Positions 47,309 through 58,955 of a stretch of DNA of 64,000 nt are shown here, piece by piece; positions within the stretch are counted from its first letter, which is position 1, and each line of letters starts with the position of its first letter. The stretch is from assembly GCA_020747015.1 (NCBI GenBank), contig JAGTJM010000010.1:186001-250000 (forward strand). The letters are read 5' to 3'. This DNA is from Pyrenochaeta sp. MPI-SDFR-AT-0127. Lineage: Eukaryota; Ascomycota; Dothideomycetes; Pleosporales; Cucurbitariaceae. A program made the position numbers and the translations under genes. Below the pieces are notes generated by a model. The model had not been told where the DNA came from. It did no database searches and saw only the letters and a list, made by a program, of their open reading frames with translations.

Positions 47309-48084
47309 ATGATCTTCATCTCAATCGCCGTTGCACTTGCTGCTGGGCTAGTAAGTTGAATTGCTCACATGAGAAATTTCAGTACCGCTGTTAACATTGG
47401 TTCTAGGTTTCGGCAGCGCCTAAAGTTCCTGGTAGTGACCTTCCCCTTAGCGATCTTGTCTGGACTGGACCTGTTGTCCCTAACGGCCCCAATGTCACCT
47501 TCACTGGGACCGCCGAGGTGAGGATGCATGACTAGCGCTTGGTCTCGTGGAAATCCCGTGCTGACTTTAGATTCCAGTCGGTCTTGAACGAAATCCTGAA
47601 AATCAACCCAGAATATGCTCCAGAGGAGCATTATGTGGCCGGGGGTGTGGGCAAAAAGAGCTCAATTGAGAAGCGAAACAAGGTAGATACTCGCTACTGG
47701 CTAAACATTGGCCTTCTGTGCTAGTTTTGTTCTGACGTTACCCAGGATGGAATCATCTGCAACATTCCCGGACGCTTCAGCGGAGACACAATCTGGTCCC
47801 GCGCGTTTGAGCAATACCAGTACCTGAATGGCTTGGGAGGAGCATGCGGAGTTCAGGCTAACTCCTGTGTCCGCATTTCCTGCTCTTGGGGCTCTGGAGT
47901 TCACCTCTGCAATGATAACAACTACTTCATTCAGCCAAACTGCCGCTACCTGGCAAGTTATGCTTTGGATATTCTTAACGAATGCACGACTTGGGTTAAT
48001 GAGGACTGGGCAGTCGGCTATGTCAATGGTCAGGAGTTTGATACGGATAGATACAATGTCATTGTATCTTCTAGTAACTGCTAG
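47309..48084 (+). CDS. Small cysteine-rich secreted protein, effector-like (198 aa)
   Basis: Four exons in phase: 47309-47350, 47407-47517, 47578-47682 and 47746-48084. The first exon encodes only the signal peptide start (MIFISIAVALAAGL, then VSAAP after splicing). A pro-region with a dibasic SSIEKRNK site lies before the mature part. The mature part starts DGIICNIPG and has eight cysteines (GGACGVQANSCVRISCSW; HLCNDNN; PNCRYLA; NECTTW; final SSSNC), an even number fitting four disulphides. The pattern SCxW...CNDN...C is one I have seen in many unnamed small secreted fungal proteins. It is likely exported to the apoplast or medium. Any role in host or microbial interaction is inference from size, signal, cysteines and the gene-poor setting. 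Confidence 0.82.
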
Positions 48085-49557
48085 TTGAGTAAAGAGCAAG
48101 CCGGTTAAACGGGTTGAGAGAGTAGTGAATTGGATAAGGAGAGAGATTGGGATTACGCGCTTCCTAGAAGCTTGGAGATGGAAGAAGACAAAAAAACATA
48201 GAATCCTATATATGCAATAACAGGACAGTTGCTATCGGCTCATCTCCCAGAGACTATGTAGTCTTGCTTCATGTAAAAAGGGTTATACCGTCTATGAAAG
48301 TGTCAATGTAGACTGTAGAAGAAGGGCATACGTCGGACGGCGATCTGGAGGATATATCCCTAACCAACAGACGTCAGTCATTCCTGACACTGTTGTGTTT
48401 GATAGCGCTGACAGGTTTCCGCCACATGGAGTTCACCGCGATCCATGGATGGATGTTACGCATTATCAGTCTTTCCTGAGGATGTGCGCCTTTACACGCG
48501 CATAGAGCAAGCCGTTGCTATCCCTCCTTCTGTTGTTGATTTGGGTGTGACGTCTAGACTGCTAAACGCGCTTATCAACGATGTGTTATTGAGGTTGACA
48601 CCTTATTTGATTGACAGTAAACTTACTTTGCCTCCTGCTGCATGGCTAAGAAACTAGAGTGATACGCAGTGGTTCTTGAGTGCTGAAATCCAAGTTGCTG
48701 CTCATGCCCGCTGCATGCCTGTTAGTATAGCAAAGCTGCTTGTTCGAACCGCTTGCATCTATGTAGCAGATAGTTGAGACAGTAACTATTGGTCCGCGTA
48801 GCAGGATGCCGCTCGCCAAGCTTCGTCTTGTACCCTTCTAGCGCCTGCCTGCTGAGAGTCTCGGCTCTGTCGTACTTCCTCTGAGCCCGGAGTACTGACG
48901 CCAGGTTGAGGCCAATAGCCTCGCTATACCAATAGAGGGTTAAAGTAGGGTTACTTAACCTCTTCTAATAGATAGATATTGTAGTATACCTTTGCTGGAG
49001 TATTCTTCTTCCCAAGATTCTAAAGTAGCCCTGATTACTAAGTTCGCATATCAGGGTTACTTAACTGCTTGATATTAGTTGTAGTAGTCCCATCACTTAC
49101 TAAAAACCCTTCTACTTTCACATCATAGAGCCATTTTACGGAGTAAGCGATATTTCTAATGGTTTGCGTTTGTGGCAAGGTTTTAACTTGGTCCATAGGG
49201 TGTTCGAGGTCCCGATCCAGTCTTCCACTAATTATCAGCTTTGTGCTCCTATCAAAAATGACTGAGTGTCCTTAAACCATCTCTGATTTGCCCCTAGCGT
49301 TTGTGGTTGCTTCAGAATATGTAAGCGAAGCCGTGTTTGATATGGTTTCTGCATCAATAGGACCTATCAAAGTTTTCTCCCTTGTACCTAGACCCATGGG
49401 TTCGCTGTCGAATTGGCTATTCCAGCCTTCTTTTTATTGCCTTTCGGGTTGTCTAGGTTCTTCTTCAGACTCTTCTTCCGACCCACCAGACGCAGATGTA
49501 GTATGCTCCCTGTTAATTTCTATCCTTTTCTCAATCAAAAGTGGCGAGACAGGCTTT

Positions 49558-49955
49558 TGCCAAGCGGCTTAATCCTAGGCTACCGGCAGACTTCACAGTG
49601 TAGATGCACAGTAGGGTAATATAAGTAATCTTACATCGAAACTCTCCTGTAGTCTCATGAGGGTTGGTATGAAACGGCAGACGCCACCCTGGATAGAGAC
49701 GACCATGGGTCGAGCGGCTTGCAATTTGCCAGGCATATGTATAAAAGCATTGCAAAGAAAACACGCATCTTGACTTGAGTTGACAACGCGAGGTGGTAGG
49801 TTCGAAGGGTTTGACTCAATATAGTAGAGAAATTGGGTTTCCGCGTGTATGTTTGATTCTGTGAGAATTGGCAGTATTTGGCCAGTGAATTGTGGATCAA
49901 ATTCAGCACTCATAGCATTCATCATGTGATGAACGCGAGGTAAGTCAGCTGGCAA
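49558..49955 (-). pseudogene. Remnant of an OTT_1508-like deaminase gene (C-terminal part, frameshifted)
   Basis: On the minus strand one frame reads SNIHAETQFLYYIES, then PPRVVNSSQDACFLCNAFIH. This gives a zinc-deaminase signature, HAE followed by CxxC. A few codons later the frame must change to give STHGRLYPGWRLPFHTNPHE, the conserved tail of the same family. The order and spacing fit fungal OTT_1508-like deaminases, whose full length is several hundred residues. Here only about 130 are left, and the upstream part beyond about 49980 is no longer readable. The shift lies around 49700-49720. The family assignment rests on recalled HAE, CFLC and THGRLYPGWRLP motifs. Confidence 0.72.
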
Positions 49956-52900
49956 AAAGGTTGTCGAAGTCGCGCGAGAACAGATCCTAGGTCAGCATTG
50001 AACAGACCGTTAATTATGGAATATATGCGTTCATCGGTAGATCAATGGTATTTAGTCTTAGTTGCTGAACTAAAGTCTTTGTGATAAGCGATGCCAACAG
50101 CGAATTATCTCGCGATATCGCGCAATCTTGTTAGTAATGTTGACGAGACTTTTTCGACTGGAAGGGTTTCTATCTCGAGTGGTTATATCGACGAGTAATG
50201 CCTCAGTGTTTACCACTCGCTTTAAGTAACAGACTGGGTCTACCAATTCTTTCAGTCATACCATCGTTTTCTGATAGACCCTATCGTCGGAATTTCTAAT
50301 ATCGAGTCTTGCGTGTTTGATGGATAAGATTTATCATGGTTGCCCGAACTCTTCATACAAAGCCTGCTAATGCATTCAATTGTATAACGAAATATTTGCT
50401 GAATGGATTGCTATTTTGGCCCTCGCTTGCGCTGTGAGAGTAGTTCATGACACGGACGTCATTTTGCTATAGAAATGGGTGATACGACGCTAACCAGATA
50501 GAGAAGTCAACGTCGGTCGGTTTTTACGGACTTCTGGCGGAATTGAACCACCCCCAAGCCTTCCCACACGCTACCGTCGGATGCGTCGCCTATATGAGGC
50601 GTAGCACCGCGATGGCTATGAAGCCGTTGAGAGGTCACATCTGCCCAGAGGGTGTAGCTCTCGTGTCGCTTTCGGTTCACGAAGCATACCCTTGGTCTCG
50701 CTTGCGCTTACCGATCAGAACCAACAGCTCGTATTTGCCGCCATAATGCAAGGTCACTGAAGTCCTCCTCAGCAGAAATTCGTGTCATCACTTTTCTTTA
50801 TTCCTTTCTATCCAGACTTTACGCCGGAGATGCCGACCCAGCAGCTCGAATATAAATTGGTAGAGCTTAACACGCAGCGCTTAAATCTGCAAGACTTGTA
50901 CGATGATGGGCGTGCTTCGTGGGTTTCGTAGCCTCTCCACTGCCGTCCCAATCATGCTGTAAAGCTGTTGCGAAATCTATATAAAGCGCCACTACTAACA
51001 ACTCTGAAACAAAGTTCGATGCTCTGGAGATCCCCCTGATTTCCAAGCGCGCGATACACAAGCGAGCAGAACTGACCCACGTGGATATACGTTTGGGCCG
51101 ACGTGCCAGAGATGAGCCTTCAACTTTAGTCGAGGCTACCCATGTTCTGTGCCATCTTAAGTTCACAGCCTTACTTCGGCGCTCGCGAAGCACGCGCTAG
51201 TTCAAAAGGGGCGATTGTTTCGCTGCCCCACAGTCTGTGCCGCATCATTGCAGGCGGTTCTGATTTGGTCTCAACTCGTTCAGCAGTTCCTTTTCCGAAT
51301 GATCTGACACAGTCCAACAAAGACATGCCCAGCACAATCTGATAAAGGGCACCTGAGGGATGTCTCGAGCTTGTCCGAGCAGAGATATTCGATTTCGATT
51401 CCCCAAAGAGATTTGAGATGTGACTGTTGCTGAAATCAATCCATGATTGACTGTGTTGATATATAAGAAGTCAAGAATTGGGCCACGCTCGGGTTGTGGG
51501 GGGACATTGGTGCTGAATACTATCAGCTGAGGCCATGCAGCCATCAGGCGGTATTCAGCTGAAGATGAGAAAGTTTAGCGAAAGTCATTTTTATTTTGAG
51601 GGTCGCGGCTATTTCTCTCTGTACAGACGAACTTGCAGCATGGGCACCAGTTGGACCAATCCGTGCCGTTGCCTGATGCATCCGCAAGCCTTCCCAAAGA
51701 CACTTTTGTGACCTTGAGTAACGATACAATGGCCCCCTTGGACTTTTCACCGCTCCAGTCGATGACGAGCCAGCCCCCACAGTGTCTTTTGGCCTAGCAC
51801 GGGCCGCGAATCTTAGAACAACGACAAGTTGCCACCTTTTGTCGACCTCTGTTGACTTGTCCACATTGAAACGACACAAACCCTGTCCTATGCGAGTGAC
51901 AGCATGTTGCAGATGCAGCAGAGCCGAGTACAGGGTGGGATGCTTTGCTCAGAAACCAGCCAAGCGATACGGCCTTTTGTGTTCTGCCTGCAGCACCTCC
52001 ACCTCATGATGATCCTCTAGCTGCATACTCATGCAATATCAACGCGCGTTATAGCGGCTCTGTGAGTCGTCCAGCTGATCAAAAGCATAGCGTTAAACAT
52101 AGATGTTGTCATCTTGCCTTCCATAGAGCACGTGGAGAATGCTGCATCGCCAGCGTCGCGTCTTGAATGCCTTGCGACCCACAATGGAGTTCAATCCTGG
52201 CCATATATTTTAGGTGCTCAACTACATGCCGGCCACGGACACATCTCGGGATCGTATGTACCGTACGCCGACTACGAACAATGCGTCCAAAATGGCTGTT
52301 ATCCACCACCCAGCACCTGATCCCACCCCCCCATGTAGCCCCAACAATTATTCCGGGAGGTGCTGCCGTACGTCTGAGTGGCTTTGATTGGTATATCTAA
52401 TAGTAGGCACCAGCCGAGCCGTTGGCTTCGACAGAGTTTCGTTTACGCCATCGCACGAGTGACAGTAGCGCTTGCGCCATGTGCAGGGCATTACTCCTCG
52501 GACTTGTTCACGGTGATCTCCAAATGATCAGGCGCTTAACTGCGTTGGCTCTGGAAAGGGCAAACACAGATATTCATGGACGTTCACCAATGAGAAACAG
52601 CGCGAGTTCGTAAGCTGAAGACTCGGCAGCCCGATTTCCGGTGCGTGTCCAATAGAGAGCGGCCCCGAACGAACCCTGATCGATGTGCAGCTCAACGTGG
52701 TTGCAGACGCTCGCGATCGAGCCTTGGTGAAAGATGCTGCGTGACACTAGCGCCGCAGTTCAATTGCAATCTCTCTCCGTTGTCTTATCGCACAAATATT
52801 CCGGTGAGCGGTTGCGAGGTGATGACTTTCAAGGAGGCGCGATGAATCAGCCTGGTAAGCTTCCCGTCAGAAAGAGCAGAAACGGAGCCAACATGTATGC

Positions 52901-53813
52901 AAGCTGCACCGCGTGATAGCGTGCAAGCTTCTGGACTTGGAATAGCCATCATATGAAAGAGCCCTTCTCATGCTAGATCTGTAGCCCCTCACGGGCTGAC
53001 ACTACGTAAGGTGGAGCAGTGGACAGAATATAGTGGCGCCACATTACCCTGGCTGCATGCACCACATCTGCATACGCAGAATCAGGATGTGGTGTGACTG
53101 TGCTCAAGCTCCCAACCACGGGGTAACACGGTATGTATCCCGTAGGGCTGATGCGACCAGCGATCGCGATCCTTTACGATCTCTTGCTACGCATTATAAA
53201 TTTTCTGCACCTATGGATTTAGCTCCATGTTGGTTGAGTACTTTCAACGCCGGGGAACATGCTTCCTACGAAGCCTGTTCGCTACGGCACTTGATACCGG
53301 TGGCGATCGTGGGTTCCAGACAAGATCGCAGAGCAGAGCCAATGCGGCAGATCTAAAGCCACATTACTTGTGTGGGATGGACGGGGTAGTAAGCCGGTAA
53401 TAGTCGATTCATGGCTGGGGCGACGAACGGGGCAGGGTACAGGTTCCGCCCGTGTGGCGATGCTTCGATGCGTTCCGCTGCGCCTGCGTGCATTCTGGAC
53501 CCGAGTCAAAGGGAGCTCTGATCAAAGGGATTGCTCATTTGCCGCGGGCTGACCGGCAGGTGTTACCATAGGGGGTATCAGGTGGCAGACCAAAGCAGAT
53601 CAATTCACCCCCTGGCCCACAATACGATCTTCCGCCGCACCAAGCTAGCGGGGGATGTTTGCTGTTTCCGGGTCCATGCCTTGGCTAGTATCTCCATGGG
53701 GTTATGCGACCACTGCGGCTCTCAGTCAGCTCTATATTAGCGTATCACCCACATAGCAATCGAAGTAATGGAACACGTTTTTCATGACCGGTACCCTCGA
53801 ATGGTTATGACGG

Positions 53814-53866
53814 TATATAAACCTCCTTCAGCAACCCAGTCTATCTCTCTCTTTCTCTCTATCTAT
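53814..53866 (+). promoter_or_regulatory. TATA box and CT-rich tract of the dioxygenase promoter
   Basis: TATATAAA at 53814-53821 is followed by a CT-rich tract (CTATCTCTCTCTTTCTCTCT, about 53841-53860). The start codon is at 54000. TATA followed by a pyrimidine tract upstream of the transcript start is a usual layout of strongly regulated fungal promoters. Confidence 0.6.
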
Positions 53867-53999
53867 TTCAGGGCATCACAGTACAGTCACAGTCCAGTTA
53901 AGCGCAATCATATTGTTGAACAACATAGAAGTAAAACCTCTCGCAACACTTCTTATTACTACTAAGACCTGGTTCGAGACTTGAACCAACGTTCCAAAC

Positions 54000-55325
54000 A
54001 TGTCAACTCCCACGCTCAGTCCGAAGTCTTCCAACGAGAGTCTTGAGAGCAGCTCTTCTACATTCTCATTTCCTGATAAACTCGCACCAGCAGTCGCAGG
54101 GCCTATGGTCTGGAAAGGAGACGAACTTGAAGCAGCAAGTTACGTTATCGAGCTCAGTGACCGCGAGATTCAAGATATCAGAGCTGCCGTAATCAAGATT
54201 AAAAGTAAATCCTCGCTCCGCACGCATCTACGTTTGGAGACTTATTGAAACTCCTAGTCAGCGGCACTCCACGATCTGATATTCGACAAGAAACTTTTGA
54301 CTTGGGTAATTCACAGCTAGCTCACAAGCTCTTGTCAATCAGTAAAGAGCTTCATCAGGGCACAGGCATTGTCGTTCTTCGAGGCCTTGACGCTGCCAAC
54401 TTCAACGATGAAGAGGCTATCATCGCCTTTGCAGGCGTGTGCTCATACATCTGTCCAGAGCGAGCAACCGATTCTTACGCCAATCAAACCCTGAGTAAAT
54501 TCTTTCAGCCTGGTTTCACCAAAGTAAAGCTTATTGTTTGTTAGGCCATGTGCGCGACGCCACCAAAGATGTCGTGCCAGTGTGGGCGAAGAATATTGGA
54601 CTTGCCGGCTCCAAGATCACCGCAGCCATGGATTTTCACAGCGACCGTTTCTCTGGTGATGTCTTAGCTCTCCATGTACGTAACGATGGGGGTCCTGGTG
54701 CTGGTGGTGAGCAGTACGTGGTGAGCTTCTGGACAATCTACAATGAGCTTTTGCAGCATGACCCGGAAGTTTTGGAGACGATGGCCGAGGCGGATTGGCC
54801 ATTTGAATTGAAACAAAAGTAAGTGCAGGCTCGATTAAGCAGCGAACATCAACACTAACCAGTGATAGCGGCAAGGCGCCTTATCTCGAGCTGGGGCCCA
54901 CTCTGCTCTTTTCCAAGGGCAAGCCCATGTGCCAGCTGGTCAAGGCCCCGCTCTTGGGCACCCCAATGATCCGCCGAGACCCCACCATGCCCAGTGTCAC
55001 AACAAGGCAGATGCATGCCATGCATGCTGTTGAAGAACTGTCAAAACGCTTCTGCACTAAGGTTGACCGCAAGCAAGGCGACATTCAGTTCTTCAACAAT
55101 CTGAGCATCCTGCATGCTCGTGGGGCATACCAAGGCTCAAACGGCAAGCCCAGCACTCGCCATCTCTTGCGTATGTTCCTCCGAGACCCTGCGAACGCTT
55201 GGGAGAAGCCAGCTCGCTTCCGTAGTAATTTTGAGGATCCTTTCACGAAGGGCAGGCCGCAAAACCTTCCCGTGCTCGACAGTGATCCGTGGCGTATCAT
55301 CAGTGGGCGCGAGAGCCACGGTTAA
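54000..55325 (+). CDS. TauD/TfdA-like Fe(II)/2-oxoglutarate dioxygenase (390 aa)
   Basis: Exons in phase: 54000-54204, 54258-54494, 54545-54818 and 54869-55325. The iron-binding triad is visible: AMDFHSDRFSGD gives HxD, and SILHARGAYQG gives the distal histidine. RHLLRMFLRD carries the arginine that holds 2-oxoglutarate. The N-terminal 35 residues are serine-rich and disordered. Such fungal TauD-fold enzymes hydroxylate small substrates (sulphonates, herbicide-like acids, or intermediates of secondary metabolism). The substrate here is not predictable. No signal peptide, so cytosolic. It stands alone after a gene-poor region and converges on a Zn2Cys6 regulator, an arrangement that could reflect co-regulation, though this is speculation. 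Confidence 0.9.
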
Positions 55326-55733
55326 ACACATTCGTACCAGGGGGGGTATTCTTTTGGCTATATGTCGGTCTTGAGAGCACGCATTGGCGTTGTGGCAGCT
55401 ATGGACTTCTGCAACAGGACATGGAGGGTGGTGCAATCATTGGAGAAAGTCATGGTTTGCTGTACTCATCGGCGGCTGTTTTAGTATCTTGTCGTACCTA
55501 GTCTGACGCTTGACATACTTGAATGACCATTCATTACTCAGCAACTTTTCCCTCGTATGCACATGTGATGTGATACGTCGTCCACCTGGAGAAGCACCTG
55601 CATCATACAAAAGCTGCGAACCACATGACTCATGCACCAGCTTCTTTAAAAAGTTTAACAATCCATTCACTAGACGCGGACCAGTGGGTCGCAGCAAACC
55701 CGGTGAGCGGCGGCTGGAAACGGTCTGCAAAAA
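55326..55733. other. Convergent 3' spacer
   Basis: 408 bases between the convergent ends of the dioxygenase and Zn2Cys6 genes. No gene-like frame is seen. Confidence 0.4.
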
Positions 55734-58220
55734 TTAGTCCAAGATCGTCGACTTAGACGGGAAGGACGACCAACCAGGATTGACTCTGTCGAACAAAGTG
55801 GCAATCTTGCTCACATATTGGAACCCTTCTGGATCTATATGGCCCCTCTCGCGCAATTCGTCAGGATTGTCACGCGCTAGTTTAAATGGCGAATACCCGC
55901 GCAAGGTGCAGCGCCAATGATAGAGAAGGACGGGAAAGGCAAACTCCCACTTCTTGATCTGCGTGGTGACCACATTGTTCACTTGATTCTCAATCAGCTG
56001 GCTAAGTCAGCGAGTGTCTTGCCCAGAGTCTTGATTTTTGCTTACTGTGCCATTTTTTGATTTGATATAGTCTTGCGCTCCATGATGAATGTATTCGAGG
56101 TTCCAGAAAATTACATAGAATGCCAGGAACAGTTCGTACCAGGGCTTGATTCGAGGCTTGAAAATTAGTGTAGCCAATTCTTTCACAAACGCTTTTTCCA
56201 GCTTTCCTAGATACTTCACGGCGGCAACGTCCATCTGATGGGTTATAGCACCAGGAAGTGGCCGGTCGCGGGCGTTCCGGTCGTAAGCTTCATAGTCGCT
56301 GCGACCTAGATTACGATAATCGTATTCACGAATGCCCGGGATATTGTTTGACCATACGGAGCCGTAACCCTGGGATACCACAGAGAGGCACTGCAACCGC
56401 ATGGCCAAGTCTAGGGCTTTGGACCCATTTACACTTCGCATGCGTATTACTTCTTGATAGGTAAGAAAAGCAACCTCATCCTGGCGTATGCGTGTAAATA
56501 TCCATTTTTCGATGGCAGGTTGTAGGCTGGAAAAATATCTTTCAAATGCCGGGACCAGGTTTGCCGTGTCGTAAATTGCGTATGCTGGCTGCTCTAATTG
56601 CCTGACTTCTCCTTCTTTGTTCGACCAAACAGATGCCGCCACATCAAGGGAACCCCTTCTTGGGCTGTATGGGCGAAAAGTAATACACATAGGCTGGGCG
56701 TTCGGTATGGGACCATAGCCAGGTAGATTCCAGAGTATTTCCATCTCATAGAGCTGGCTATTGTGTATCCAGTCGTAACCGAGAAACTCAGCCTCTTCTT
56801 GATGCTCACGACCATTACCTAGAAAAGATGTAAGCACAGAATCATCGTCTGTGATGAGCAGGGAAGCATACAGCGGCGCACAAGGCTTGTGTCTTCGAGA
56901 TGTTCGCGATAGCAAGGTTCACGAAACGACCTGGCATGTCCTGTAATCTTGTCGCACTTTTCGCATGGATCTCCCTCGTCGCACTGGAAGCGTCAGTTGC
57001 ATGCTTTTTCGGCAGTCGAGGTACCTACACCAGATTTGTAGAATCTACAACGAACACAGATTCTCTTTGTTTTGCGCATCGTGTGAGTCTTTTCCCGCTG
57101 CTTTTCGTGAAGGGGCCCTTTTCGCTTCGATACCTTCAGCTTCTCTTGCCTCTCGACAAACGAGGAAGGAACCTTGGCGGCCTTTTTCTTGACTGGCGGC
57201 CTCTGATGGCCTGAGAGCTGCGCGATTGGACTGGTCAAGTGGTCAATCGACGTGGGGTGCTGCGGGAATGCGCCATGTCCAGGTTGCACCTGAGCAAGAG
57301 ACCAGTCGTGGCCAATGTTTGGGAGCCGTTCGTACAGAGCCGGTGCCGCTGAAGTCTCGCTGGGCTCGATTACAGGCCAGGGCGTGGCAGACGAGCTGCT
57401 CTGTCCAGCTGTTATCACGCCTGGTGGGGGGTTATTGCTGGAGTGTCTTGGATACTGCTGATGCGTGTTCCAAGTGGCAGAAGAGGGCTGCAGCGATGCC
57501 TGTGGGCCATTTGTGTGTAATGGCGCGGCCTGCGATTGAGCATGCGAAAGTCGTGAGATGGAGTGTAGTTTCTGGCCATGGTTTGCAAATGGCGCATCTA
57601 CGGCGTGGGCGGGGGATTCCTGGGGGAGAGTTAGTCGCGAATTGAGCACTTAGGGCACACCAAAACGTGTGTACACTCACTGACGCGATTCGCAACTCAT
57701 TGAAGCGGTCTGGACTTGAAAAGGTATTCTCATGGGGGCTCAAAGCATGCGGGTACTGGGGCGACACGGCTGGGTTGGGCAGAGGCAGAGGCAGAGGCAG
57801 AGGTAGGGGCAGAGGCACAGGCACAGGCGCGCCGCCGTCGGCGTGGCCATATGGGACTGCTGGGCGCGCTGGGAAGCTCTGGCTGCTCCCGTCGTGGGCC
57901 CACTCATGATGCTCTGGACGAAGGTAGGTAGCAGACCACGCTGGTGGAGTAGGTGGGTGTAGACTAGCGGAGTCGACTCCGGCTTGGGGGTAGTGGAGAA
58001 ACGGGGCGGGCGACGGGCCGACGTACGAGTCGTGGTTAGGTTCTTGCTGCCATGTTGCAGCTAGGGCATACATGTGCTCGTGGTTGCTGCTGGTGGGGAA
58101 GTGCTGGTAGTGCGGGCGGCTCCTGTAGTACTGCGAGCTGGTCGACATGGAGGCGGACGGCGGCTGGCTGCGAACCACTTCGCAGGACGAGTCGGGCAAG
58201 GGCGAGGGCGTGTCGCTCAT
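55734..58220 (-). CDS. Zn2Cys6 transcription factor (759 aa, 5 exons)
   Basis: Exons (minus), all in phase: 57681-58220, 57029-57619, 56872-56983, 56046-56818 and 55734-55997. The ATG at 58220 gives MSDTPSPLPDSSCEVV. The N-terminal 330 residues are Pro/Ser/His-rich, with a (Leu-Pro)n stretch from a hexanucleotide repeat. The zinc cluster is unusually central, about residues 368-401: CVRCRFYKSG | CDEGDPCEKC, then a later Cys (REPC). An intron falls between the glycine and the third cysteine. The last spacing (13 residues) is longer than usual. A basic RMRKTKR-like helix precedes the cluster. The long C-terminal part (YDWIHNSQLYEMEILWNLPG; KPWYELFLAFYVIFWNLEYI) is probably the regulatory domain. 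It acts in the nucleus; targets are unknown. Confidence 0.88.
57778..57831. repeat. Hexanucleotide repeat encoding (Leu-Pro/Val-Pro)n
   Basis: About nine GGCAGA-type hexamers lie in tandem, slightly diverged at the ends (GGCACA). Read on the minus strand within the Zn2Cys6 gene they give PVPVPLPLPLPLPLPLP. It is likely length-variable between strains. Confidence 0.9.
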
Positions 58221-58955
58221 TCGTTTAGGGGGAATGGGCAGGATCCGTGTCGCAGGGGGGCGGAAAGGGGAGGAGAGTGACTGCAATGGCCGCCGGCGCC
58301 CATGGAGTGGGAGCCCGACTCGGAAGATGGTTGCTTTTTTGTTGGTTTTGCGAAGGGAGAGCAGCAGTAGGAGCAGCAGCAGCAGCTCGACAAAAGCACG
58401 CCAACGGGCAGATCAAGAAGCAGGCTGCTGCATCTTCTAGCTGCCGTTGTGGGCTGGGCCGCCTGTCGAGGTGCGCCGACATGCACCCGCAGCCCTATCC
58501 GCATCCTTCCAACCCACTCCTCTCTGCCCGCACCACTCTCCACGCGCTTCAACTCGACCGCGACTGCGATGCCTGCCTCCACCGGCGAGCCACTCGGGGG
58601 CTCGTAGCGTTGCTTCCCCCCGCCCGCTCCCCGCCCAGGCATGGCCCTCCTCTTGCCTCGGACGGAGCCTTTCCCCGTCCAATCGCCACACTCGCCTTGT
58701 CCCTGATTATTACCCATCCGGAGCCCTAGCAAGCTTTGTTTGGCCGGGATCCTGTGTTTCTACCGCTGTCATGGCGGCTCAAATTCAAACGCACCATGAT
58801 GTGAATGCCGTTCCTTCATTTAGTATGCGCCTTTTTTTTTGATTGCGAGCATTGCATAGGTATCATGAGCAGCACGTAGCCATTTCTTCTAGCCAAACCT
58901 TTCTCTTGCGATTCCTTGCGGCCACCACATCACTGCGGCCACCGCCAACTACACC
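58221..58955. promoter_or_regulatory. Divergent promoter Zn2Cys6 gene / GNAT gene
   Basis: 735 bases between divergent starts. A GC-rich, CAG-triplet-bearing stretch (58360-58390, GCAGCAGCAGCAGCTC) and a long pyrimidine-rich part (58450-58720) lie near the regulator, as in long 5' UTRs. A T9 run sits at about 58832. Long open frames on both strands here are explained by high GC. Confidence 0.45.

Larger units (their letters stand above)
48085..53999. other. Gene-poor region of about 5.9 kb with gene relics
   Basis: No intact gene was recognised. Apart from the deaminase relic listed separately, three places read like broken protein-coding DNA on the plus strand. At 48265-48660 two overlapping frames are seen (GGYIPNQQTSVIPDTVVFDS, then AVAIPPSVVDLGVTSRLLNA). 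At 50775-50930 there is LEYKLVELNTQRLNLQDLYD. At 52480-52735 there are LLLGLVHGDLQMIRRLTALA and RTLIDVQLNVVADARDRALV. None can be extended into a full gene or named. The right end holds the promoter of the dioxygenase gene. Confidence 0.5.

Noticed and set aside
56849..56871. A 23-nt intron in the Zn2Cys6 gene using the first CAG acceptor
   Set aside because: Too short to splice. The next in-phase acceptor (TCTAG at about 56819) gives a normal 53-nt intron.
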